A stretch of DNA of 44,284 nucleotides from Haemophilus sp. (GTDB lineage: Bacteria > Pseudomonadota > Gammaproteobacteria > Enterobacterales > Pasteurellaceae): contig JAHZCF010000032.1 of assembly GCA_019423005.1 (NCBI GenBank), positions 1-44,284 on the forward strand, written 5' to 3'. A model generated the notes under the pieces. That model had not been told where the DNA came from, did not search any database, and saw only the letters and a program-made list of their open reading frames with translations. The translations under genes were made by a program, and so were the position numbers. Within the stretch, counting starts at the first letter, position 1. Each line of letters starts with the position of its first letter. Positions 24,829 to 32,329 of the stretch are shown piece after piece.

Positions 24829-25586
24829 ATTTCCTTAAACGTTGGCTGGCTACCGCCATTGCATTTTTATTTTGGGCAGTAGCAGGCACATTATTACAAC
24901 TCGTTTTACTTCCTTTTGCTAAAAAAGGAAAGCAAGCTAATTTATCTACACAGCTAAAAATTCGTCATTTTGTCGGCGGAATCTGGTACTATTTTATTCG
25001 CTACCTGTCTTGTGCGGGTGCCTTAAAAGTGACTTACCACGGGTTTGAAAAATTGGGACGTCCTGGCCAATTAGTTGTGGTCAATCACCCATCCTTACTT
25101 GATGTGGTACTGATTCTCAGTAAAGCCCCTTCACTTAACTGTATTGTGAAAAAAGATCTTTTACACAATCCCACGATGAGAAATCAGATCCTTGCTTGTG
25201 GTTTTATCCCTAATACCGAGTCTCTAGAACTCTTAGATCATTGTGAGCGTGTATTGCAACAAGAGAGTCTCTTATTGTTTCCAGAAGGAACAAGAACTGG
25301 CTGGGATGGCATCGTCAAATTAAATCGTGGTGCTGTTTCAATTGGGTTACGTAGTGCAAAAGTCATTACCCCCATCACCATCAAGATGAATCCATTAAGC
25401 CTAAAAAAAGGTCATCCATGGTATAAAATACCTGACAAACAAATTCATTATGAATTATCCGTTGGCGATGATATCGATCCGCAAGAGTGGATAGAAAATC
25501 AATCTATCCCGATGGCATCTCGCCGTTTAACGAAATATTTAGAAGATTATTTTAATTCTCAAACCTCACAAAAAGGATCGCAATAA
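24813..25586 (+). CDS. apeD: LPLAT-type acyltransferase (ApeD)
   Basis: 257-residue membrane-associated acyltransferase of the PlsC/LPLAT class. The catalytic NHxxxxD box reads NHPSLLDV (His92, Asp97) and the second motif FPEGTRTG follows. An N-terminal hydrophobic stretch (about 13-36) anchors it. It may transfer the finished polyene, or a fatty acid, onto a lipid core. A TTG six bases upstream is in frame, but I favour the ATG at 24813; either way it overlaps apeC. The stop overlaps the apeE ATG by one base. Confidence 0.85.
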   Translation: MAEKLDFLKRWLATAIAFLFWAVAGTLLQLVLLPFAKKGKQANLSTQLKIRHFVGGIWYYFIRYLSCAGALKVTYHGFEKLGRPGQLVVVNHPSLLDVVLILSKAPSLNCIVKKDLLHNPTMRNQILACGFIPNTESLELLDHCERVLQQESLLLFPEGTRTGWDGIVKLNRGAVSIGLRSAKVITPITIKMNPLSLKKGHPWYKIPDKQIHYELSVGDDIDPQEWIENQSIPMASRRLTKYLEDYFNSQTSQKGSQ

Positions 25587-25849
25587 TGCAACTTGAACAA
25601 CAATTAAAACAACTTATCATTGATAGCCTGGCATTAGAAGACATCAGTATCGACGATATTGAAACTGACATGCCTCTTTTTTCATCTGAAGGGCTAGGTT
25701 TAGATTCAGTTGATGCCTTAGAATTAGGCTTAGCTGTTCAAAAAACATTTGGTCTACAATTAGACGGTGAACAAACTCAATTAAGAGATCACTTTGAAAG
25801 CGTAGCAACACTTGCTCACTTTATTCGTACACAAAAAGGTGAGGCATAA
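25586..25849 (+). CDS. apeE: Acyl carrier protein ApeE
   Basis: 87-residue ACP with the phosphopantetheine attachment site GLDSVDAL (Ser41). An acidic helix II follows (LELGLAVQ). In aryl polyene synthesis one of the two ACPs carries the growing polyene during chain extension; assigning ApeE to this gene follows gene order. It is followed three bases later by a second ACP gene. Confidence 0.9.
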   Translation: MQLEQQLKQLIIDSLALEDISIDDIETDMPLFSSEGLGLDSVDALELGLAVQKTFGLQLDGEQTQLRDHFESVATLAHFIRTQKGEA

Positions 25850-25852
25850 TTC

Positions 25853-26104
25853 ATGACTGAACAGGAAATCAGAGATTTATTAACGGAAGCTCTGGAATCT
25901 TTATTTGAGATTGAACCAGAAAGAATTAAGCCGGAAACCAATCTTTATGAAGATTTAGAGATCGATAGTATCGATGCTATCGACTTAATCGATCATATTA
26001 AACGTAAAACAGGGCATAAACTTCAAGCGGAAGATTTCCGCAATGTGCGTACTGTAGATGATGTGGTTCAGGCGGTTCTAAAACTTAGTCAAAACGCACA
26101 ATAA
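25853..26104 (+). CDS. apeF: Acyl carrier protein ApeF
   Basis: 83-residue acidic ACP with site EIDSIDAIDL (Ser39). It is more like standard AcpP than its neighbour. Tandem ACPs are a constant feature of aryl polyene clusters. The stop overlaps the start of the ligase-dehydratase fusion by one base, so ACP and loading enzyme are translationally coupled. Confidence 0.9.
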   Translation: MTEQEIRDLLTEALESLFEIEPERIKPETNLYEDLEIDSIDAIDLIDHIKRKTGHKLQAEDFRNVRTVDDVVQAVLKLSQNAQ

Positions 26105-27786
26105 TGACACCTTACTTACCAACTTCTCTTATTGCTCATCACCCAAGTTGGCACTATGCTGATTTTGAGTGTCGAGCATTTCAAATTTCAGCTGAATTGC
26201 AACAGCGTCAACTTCGTTCCGTTACAGTATGGCTAGAAGATGGTGCAACATTAGCATGCCTACTGCTAGGTGCTTGGCATGCTAATGTTCGTGTTCTTTT
26301 TCCACCTAATTTCACTGAAGAAAGTGTTCAGTGGGCAAATGAGCATTCTGAACTTTGGCTCACTGATCGTGATATTGAACTCGAAAAATGCGAGCTAATC
26401 TCTCAATTTGGCATCACACAAGATTGGCAAAAAGTGGCTAAAAATCGACTGCTCTTTGACTTTAGTAACCAAACTGAAATCTGGTTGAAAACATCAGGCA
26501 GCACAGGTGAAGCCAAAACCATCATTAAAACAGCAGAACAAATGTGGTTAGGCGGAGAAGTATTAGCCAAAGGTTTACCATTTCCTGCAGAAAATAACAT
26601 TACGGCAATTAGCACAGTGAGTATTCAGCATATTTACGGCTTAACCGTGCATATTATGATGTCACTGGTTAACGGCTGGCAAATTGGTCGAAAACAACTT
26701 TTCTACCCTGAATGCATCATGCAAGAAGCCAATAAATCACAATCGGCAGTTATTGTAAGCAGTCCAGCGATGCTTTCTGGCATAGACTGGCAGCAAATGA
26801 AAATTGCTGAAAATATTGTGGGTATTATTTCTTCTGGCGGCGCATTAACTGAAGAGCTATCTGAGCAAATTAGAGCAAAAATTCACCATCCTGTTATCGA
26901 AATTTATGGCAGTACTGAGACAGGCCCAATTGCTATTCGGGATGATATTTCCCTTTGGCGACAATTACCTAATAGCCAGCTTGGCAGCAATGAGCAAGGC
27001 GAGTTATGGATTGAAGGTGTTTGGCTTGCCAAACGCGAACAAACCGCAGATGTGGTTGAGTTTGAAGAAAATGGTTTCCGTTTATTAGGACGAGCGGATC
27101 GCATTGTCAAAATAGGTGATAAACGAATTTCCTTACTAGGTGTAGAAACGGCATTGAATAAACACGAATTTATTGAAGATTGTTATATTGCTCAACATCC
27201 TGAGAAATCTCGTCTTGCTGCCTGGATTGGATTAACTGAACAAGGCATTCAATTTTTTAGAGAGAAAGGGCGAAGAGCGCTTATTCATAAGCTAAAACTT
27301 TTCTTAGAGCATTCACAAGAAAAAGCGGCTATCCCTCGTTTTTGGCGATTCACTTATCAATTACCACGTAATAGTCAGTCAAAAATAAATAAGCTGGAAT
27401 TTAATCGCACTTGTTTAGAAACCTGTAAGGATGCGATTTGGCTTGAACAAAGCAAAAATGAAAATTCACAAATCTCAACCGGTATTGTGCCGCTTGATTT
27501 AGTGTATCTCAAAGATCACTTCGCTGAATTCCCATTAGTTCCTGGCGTCATTGAATTACAATGGATTTCGGAAAAAATAAAGGCGTTTTTTGGTAAAGAA
27601 GTCATTATCCGTTCATTCGATAAACTGAAGTATCAAACATTCTTACGACCGAATGATCGCTTTGATATTCAATTAAAATGGGATTCATCAAAAAATAGAA
27701 TGGCATTTCAATTACTTGCCAATAATGAAACTTGCTGTACTGGATTAGCCATCATAGAGCATGAAGATCACCCTACTGATTGTTAA
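26104..27786 (+). CDS. AMP-dependent aryl/acyl ligase fused to ApeI-like dehydratase
   Basis: 560-residue two-domain protein. Residues 1 to about 440 form an adenylate-forming ligase: P-loop TSGSTGEAK at 130-138, YGSTETG at 268-274, catalytic-type Lys427 in PRNSQSKINK. It would activate an aromatic acid and load it on ApeE or ApeF (ApeH role). From about 455 to the end is a hotdog-fold dehydratase domain with DHFAEFPLVPGV (471-482, candidate catalytic His472), the ApeI role. In the reference clusters ApeH and ApeI are separate proteins, so this is a fusion. It overlaps the next gene by 26 bases. A second ligase lies at 28311. Confidence 0.82.
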   Translation: MTPYLPTSLIAHHPSWHYADFECRAFQISAELQQRQLRSVTVWLEDGATLACLLLGAWHANVRVLFPPNFTEESVQWANEHSELWLTDRDIELEKCELISQFGITQDWQKVAKNRLLFDFSNQTEIWLKTSGSTGEAKTIIKTAEQMWLGGEVLAKGLPFPAENNITAISTVSIQHIYGLTVHIMMSLVNGWQIGRKQLFYPECIMQEANKSQSAVIVSSPAMLSGIDWQQMKIAENIVGIISSGGALTEELSEQIRAKIHHPVIEIYGSTETGPIAIRDDISLWRQLPNSQLGSNEQGELWIEGVWLAKREQTADVVEFEENGFRLLGRADRIVKIGDKRISLLGVETALNKHEFIEDCYIAQHPEKSRLAAWIGLTEQGIQFFREKGRRALIHKLKLFLEHSQEKAAIPRFWRFTYQLPRNSQSKINKLEFNRTCLETCKDAIWLEQSKNENSQISTGIVPLDLVYLKDHFAEFPLVPGVIELQWISEKIKAFFGKEVIIRSFDKLKYQTFLRPNDRFDIQLKWDSSKNRMAFQLLANNETCCTGLAIIEHEDHPTDC

Positions 27787-28318
27787 TATATTGCTTGCGC
27801 TAACAGCCATCGCTTATCCGATTATTTGGCTTTTCTTTCAAGTAGAACAACTCTTGCATACGTTACCTTATGTAATGAGTTTATTATGGTTGATTAAAAG
27901 CCTAATACACCCAAATAAGGGACAAAGAATTTTTGCATTGAGCATGGCCGCCCTATTATTCCTTGTGGGGTGGCAACGTTCACTCGACATGATGTATTGG
28001 TATCCTATTTTAATGAATGGCATTATGTTAGTGTTATTTGGCGGAAGTCTATTCCAATCTCAATCATTTGTTGAAAGATTAGCACGTTTACAAACGCCTA
28101 ATCTCAATGCTCAAGCTATTCAATATACTCGCCGAGTAACCCAAGTATGGTGTGGTGTATTTTGTTTAAATATTTTGCTTTCAACTCTCTTTATTGCATT
28201 TAACTTATTAGAATATTGGGCAATTTATACTGGGGTTATTTCTTACATTATTATGGGTCTAGTTATGAGTATTGAATGGCTCATTCGTCAACGTGTAAAA
28301 CGGAATCACTATGAATAA
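27761..28318 (+). CDS. apeG: ApeG-like membrane protein (COG4648 type)
   Basis: 185-residue integral membrane protein with about six hydrophobic segments and a positively charged C-terminus (RQRVKRNHYE). It resembles the COG4648-type membrane protein found in aryl polyene clusters, with no established role; it could help anchor the biosynthetic enzymes or handle the lipid-soluble product. It lies between the two ligase genes, overlapping both (26 bases upstream, 8 bases downstream). In reference clusters it precedes the ligase, so the order here has changed. Confidence 0.72.
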   Translation: MKITLLIVNILLALTAIAYPIIWLFFQVEQLLHTLPYVMSLLWLIKSLIHPNKGQRIFALSMAALLFLVGWQRSLDMMYWYPILMNGIMLVLFGGSLFQSQSFVERLARLQTPNLNAQAIQYTRRVTQVWCGVFCLNILLSTLFIAFNLLEYWAIYTGVISYIIMGLVMSIEWLIRQRVKRNHYE

Positions 28319-29618
28319 ACATCAACCTAACTCACTTATTGCATTAAATCCAGAATGGCGCTGGCAAGATTTTACTTATCGTTGTCAACAAATCAGCCAA
28401 CAACTCCAACAAGATAATATTCAAAGTGCAGCATTTTGGTTTGAGGATGCCGCAAACTATGCCTGCGCAATGCTTGCTTGTTTTGATGCTAAAACACGAA
28501 TTTTACTCCCACCTAACCTTCTAGATGAAAATCAAGAATGGATTCGTGATAATGCTGATATGTTATTTGATGACAATAAATTCAACACCTACGGCATTTC
28601 ACAAATTGTTGATAAAAAGGATTTCTTCATTGATAAACATTGTCAAACCGAAATTTGGCTAAAAACATCAGGAAGTAGTGGTCAGCCTAAAATCATGGTG
28701 AAAACAGCTGAAAAAATGTGGTTAGAATCTGAAGCAATCAGTCAGTCACTGCCTTTCCCAGAAGGAAATGACATCCATATTGTCTCAAGCGTTTCTGCAC
28801 AGCATCACTATGGTTTATCCTATCGAGTCATGTTACCGCTGACAATGGGCTGGTCAATTGGTCGCAAACAGCTCCCTTATCCAGAATATATGATTGCAGA
28901 GAGCCTTATTGCAAAACAATCTATTTGGGTTAGTAGCCCAGCATTGCTGACCCATTTAAATTTAGATGAGCCTCAACTTCATCAATGTCGTATTTTAGGG
29001 ATTCTGTCTTCTGGTGGGATGCTGCCAGAAGAAACCGCAACGGCAATGCGCACCAAGCTTAAAACTAAAACCATTGAAGGCTATGGCAGTACAGAAACGG
29101 GCGTCATTGCATTTCGTGAACAAGCCGGACTTTGGACGCCTACACCTGTAACTAAAATCGGGATCAATGAAGAAAATGCATTATGGGTTGAATCACCTTG
29201 GCTTGATCAACGTGAACAAACGGCTGATGGTGTTGAAATCATCGGTAATCAATTTAACTTATTAGGACGCATTGATCGTATCGTTAAATTTGGAGATAAA
29301 CGTATTTCTTTAGTTCGAATTGAACAAGATCTACTGAAACATCCTTATATTCGAGATTGCTATGTTGCACAACACCCTAATCATTTACGTCCTGCAGCAT
29401 GGGTTGAATTGAAGGAAGAAGGCATTTCCTTTTATCTACAAAAAGGACGGGCTGAGTTATTAAAACAACTTCGTCTCCATTTAAGTAAAACCCAGGAGCA
29501 TTCAGGGTTACCACGTTTTTGGCGATTTACTAACAAATTGCCACGTAATAGCCAATTCAAGATTAGCCGAGCGGATTTTGATGCCATATTTTTACATGAG
29601 AAAGAAGAACAATTTTAA
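28311..29618 (+). CDS. apeH: Second AMP-dependent aryl/acyl ligase (ApeH paralogue)
   Basis: 435-residue adenylate-forming ligase clearly paralogous to residues 1-440 of the fusion at 26104: P-loop TSGSSGQPK at 119-127, YGSTETG, and PRNSQFKISR with the catalytic-type Lys near the C-terminus. It lacks the dehydratase extension. Both copies keep the active-site motifs, so they may activate different starters (for example an aromatic acid and a fatty acid), or one may be redundant. It ends six bases before the glycosyltransferase gene. Confidence 0.82.
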   Translation: MNKHQPNSLIALNPEWRWQDFTYRCQQISQQLQQDNIQSAAFWFEDAANYACAMLACFDAKTRILLPPNLLDENQEWIRDNADMLFDDNKFNTYGISQIVDKKDFFIDKHCQTEIWLKTSGSSGQPKIMVKTAEKMWLESEAISQSLPFPEGNDIHIVSSVSAQHHYGLSYRVMLPLTMGWSIGRKQLPYPEYMIAESLIAKQSIWVSSPALLTHLNLDEPQLHQCRILGILSSGGMLPEETATAMRTKLKTKTIEGYGSTETGVIAFREQAGLWTPTPVTKIGINEENALWVESPWLDQREQTADGVEIIGNQFNLLGRIDRIVKFGDKRISLVRIEQDLLKHPYIRDCYVAQHPNHLRPAAWVELKEEGISFYLQKGRAELLKQLRLHLSKTQEHSGLPRFWRFTNKLPRNSQFKISRADFDAIFLHEKEEQF

Positions 29619-29624
29619 CTTGCT

Positions 29625-30353
29625 ATGATGGAACCTAAACTTATTGCTATCATCCCGCACTACAATCACTCCAACAAAATTGGCGATGTCATTAACCAAT
29701 TACATAAGCTGAGTTTACCTGTATTAGTGGTTGATGATGGCTCATCTGAACAGCATAAAAAAGCATTGGCTTCTCTTTCAGAAAAAGACAATCTACATAT
29801 TCATTATTGCCCACAAAATCAAGGTAAAGGTGGCGCGATGAAAGTAGGTTTTAGGTTAGCGTTTGAGCAAGGGTTCACTCATGCCTTGCAAGTGGATGCT
29901 GATGGCCAGCACAATCTGATTGATGCCCTTTCAATGCAGCAAAAAATGCTCGAAAATCCGACCGCACTTATTTGTGGTAGACCTATATATGGTGATGATG
30001 CGCCTAAATCCCGACTTTATGGACGCAAAATTACGGATTTTTGGAATGCCATTCATACACTTTCTCTCGATATTAAAGATGGCATGTGTGGTTTTCGCTT
30101 GTATCCATTAAATCGCACCATTGACATTCTCGATAATGAACATGTTGGAAACCGTATGGATTTTGATATCGAAATTCTCATCAAGGCTCACTGGTACCAA
30201 ATACCGCTAATTTGGGTTGATACTCCTGTTTCCTATGATAAAAATGGTGTATCACATTTCAATGCGTGGAAAGACAATGTGTTAATCAGTAAAATGCACA
30301 TGTATTTATTTTTTGGGATGTTAAAACGCTTATTAACTGGAAAGCCGCTATGA
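29625..30353 (+). CDS. Family 2 glycosyltransferase of the ape operon
   Basis: 242-residue GT-A-fold glycosyltransferase, similar to DPM1-type enzymes. The nucleotide/metal motifs are VVDDGSS near residues 36-42 and DADGQHN near 90-96. It has no strong membrane anchor. In E. coli-type clusters a glycosyltransferase and an LpxL-like acyltransferase are often one polypeptide (ApeJ); here they are two genes overlapping by four bases. It may add a sugar to the lipid or aryl head that carries the polyene. Two adjacent ATGs are possible starts. An uptake signal lies at 29961-29969. Confidence 0.85.
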   Translation: MMEPKLIAIIPHYNHSNKIGDVINQLHKLSLPVLVVDDGSSEQHKKALASLSEKDNLHIHYCPQNQGKGGAMKVGFRLAFEQGFTHALQVDADGQHNLIDALSMQQKMLENPTALICGRPIYGDDAPKSRLYGRKITDFWNAIHTLSLDIKDGMCGFRLYPLNRTIDILDNEHVGNRMDFDIEILIKAHWYQIPLIWVDTPVSYDKNGVSHFNAWKDNVLISKMHMYLFFGMLKRLLTGKPL

Positions 30354-31288
30354 ATCCATCAAATGAGAATAGCCAACATTGGGCGAAACAGTCAGAGCGA
30401 GGAAATGCGTTCTTCTTAAATCTCACGCGATTAATCGTGAAATATTGCCCCTTATGGTTAATTAAAATCGCCACATTTGTGGTGGTTTGTTATTTTTATC
30501 TCACAGCAAAAGAAGCGCGAAATAATATTAAAACTTACCAACATCGTCTCAAACTGCAATTTCCACATTGTCATTTGCCCTCATTTTCTGTATTTCGTCA
30601 GTTTCTCTTTTTTGGGGAAATTATTTGCGATAATTTTGCAGTTTGGCAACGGAAAATCCATTACACGGATTTAATCATCGATGATGCAGATAATCTCTAT
30701 GGCGATCTCGATCAAGAGGGACGAGGTCAGATTCTTGTTTGCTCGCATTTTGGTAACATCGAGATTTGTCGAGCATTAGTCGATAGCGGGCAACATAAAA
30801 ACTTTCATTTGAATGTATTAGTACATAGCAAAAATGCTGAAGCTTTTAACAAAGCATTAGTTGAAGCCGGTGCAGATGCCTTACCCCTTATTCAAGTTGA
30901 AGATTTAGATGCACAAAAAATGTTAGAGCTTTCTCAACGCTTAGAACGAGGTGAATGGATTGCGATTGCAGCAGATCGTGTGCCTATCCGTGGAGATAAA
31001 ACACAATCGGTCAATTTTCTTGGTCATTCTGCTGAATTTCCTCAAGGTGCGTGGCTACTTGCAAGCATTTTAAAAGCGCCTTTAAATACAATTTTTTGCC
31101 TTAAAGAAAAAGGACAATATCGAATGAAATTGCGCCGTTTCTCTGCGCCAATCAGCGGACGAGGCAAAGCACGAGAAGAAAATATTAAACAGGTCATGCA
31201 ACAATATGCGGACTTACTTGCCAAAGAATGTACAGAAAATCCTTTACTTTGGTTTAATTTTTATAACTTTTGGAATGATAAAAAATGA
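30350..31288 (+). CDS. LpxL/HtrB-like acyltransferase of the ape operon
   Basis: 312-residue acyltransferase of the lipid A late-acyltransferase family. The HX4D/E catalytic motif reads SHFGNIE (H...E), near residues 137-142. A hydrophobic stretch at about 34-52 could anchor it to the inner membrane. It overlaps the glycosyltransferase by four bases and the thioesterase by four, forming one translational block. In context it probably transfers an acyl or polyenoyl chain from an ACP onto a membrane acceptor; the acceptor is unknown. Confidence 0.83.
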   Translation: MNPSNENSQHWAKQSERGNAFFLNLTRLIVKYCPLWLIKIATFVVVCYFYLTAKEARNNIKTYQHRLKLQFPHCHLPSFSVFRQFLFFGEIICDNFAVWQRKIHYTDLIIDDADNLYGDLDQEGRGQILVCSHFGNIEICRALVDSGQHKNFHLNVLVHSKNAEAFNKALVEAGADALPLIQVEDLDAQKMLELSQRLERGEWIAIAADRVPIRGDKTQSVNFLGHSAEFPQGAWLLASILKAPLNTIFCLKEKGQYRMKLRRFSAPISGRGKAREENIKQVMQQYADLLAKECTENPLLWFNFYNFWNDKK

Positions 31289-31728
31289 AAAAACATGTTT
31301 TTTGCCGTCATAATTCTGAATTCGAAGTGCAATTCTTTGATGTCGACTCTATGGACATTATGTGGCATGGGCATTACGTTAAATACCTTGAGATGGCACG
31401 TTGTCAATTTCTAGAGGAAATTGGCTATACCTATGACGTTATGAAGAAACAAGGGTTTGGTTGGCCAATCGTTCAACTTAACATTAAATATGTTAACCCT
31501 GCATTATTTCGTCAAAAAATCCGAATTGAATTAAAAGTAGTCGAATATGAAACTTGCTTGCGCATTGATTATGTTATTTTTGATGCTAAAACCAATCAAA
31601 AATTAACCACGGCAAGTACCACCCAAGTAGCCGTTAGTATGCAAACACGCGAAATGCAATTACAAACGCCACCATGTTGGCAAAGTGCGGTTAAAACTCA
31701 TCCTACTTTTGTATCTGAAGGGGAATAA
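31285..31728 (+). CDS. apeK: Hotdog thioesterase ApeK
   Basis: 147-residue 4HBT/YbgC-type thioesterase. The motif FFDVDSMDIMWHGHYVKYLEM near residues 18-38 matches the DxD...H/N active-site helix of this class. It may release the finished polyene acid from the ACP or clear stalled chains. It overlaps the upstream acyltransferase by four bases and ends two bases before the LolA-like gene. An uptake signal lies at 31683-31691. Confidence 0.85.
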   Translation: MKKHVFCRHNSEFEVQFFDVDSMDIMWHGHYVKYLEMARCQFLEEIGYTYDVMKKQGFGWPIVQLNIKYVNPALFRQKIRIELKVVEYETCLRIDYVIFDAKTNQKLTTASTTQVAVSMQTREMQLQTPPCWQSAVKTHPTFVSEGE

Positions 31729-31730
31729 TA

Positions 31731-32315
31731 ATGCGATTGATGATCTTCATCTTAGGTTTGTTCCTAAGCAGCGTGAGCTTCGCTTTTTCTGAAGCTGATT
31801 TGGTGAAACAACTCCAGCAACCTCAAAGCGTTCAAGGAAACTTTATCCAACATCGCTATTTAAAGGCATTAAACAAGCCAATTGAAATGCAAGGTCAATT
31901 CGCTTTGTTAGCTCAAAAAGGGCTATTATGGCAGCTTGAGAAACCGTTTAATAACAACTTAAGAGTGACACCTAAGGGGATTCAACAATGGAATGGAACT
32001 CAGTGGGTGAATAGCGGTAATGTTGGGCAAAACGAGCAAATTGGTCTCTTTTTAGGGTTGTTATCCGGCAATATTAATGGACTCAAATCTCAATTTGATT
32101 TTGCATTATCCGGTAACGCTAACCAATGGCAACTGACCTTAACGCCTAATTCATTATTAATGCAGCAAATCTTCACAACTATTGAAATTTCAGGCGATCA
32201 AACTGTGAAAAAGTTAACCTTAAATGAAAAACAAGGCGATCACACACAAATTGAATTTAAGCAAATCCAGCTTAATCAACCATTAAGTCAGTTTGCCCGT
32301 TCAGCACTGGAATAA
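31731..32315 (+). CDS. apeL: LolA-like periplasmic carrier (ApeL)
   Basis: 194-residue periplasmic protein of the LolA fold. The N-terminal signal peptide is about 18 residues (cleavage after SFA). Family patterns visible are VQGNFIQHRYLK and LLWQLEKPF. Rather than carrying general lipoproteins, cluster-encoded LolA proteins probably ferry the hydrophobic polyene lipid across the periplasm, working with the MMPL exporter and lipoprotein encoded next. Confidence 0.85.
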   Translation: MRLMIFILGLFLSSVSFAFSEADLVKQLQQPQSVQGNFIQHRYLKALNKPIEMQGQFALLAQKGLLWQLEKPFNNNLRVTPKGIQQWNGTQWVNSGNVGQNEQIGLFLGLLSGNINGLKSQFDFALSGNANQWQLTLTPNSLLMQQIFTTIEISGDQTVKKLTLNEKQGDHTQIEFKQIQLNQPLSQFARSALE

Positions 32316-32329
32316 ACGATTGTAAAAAG

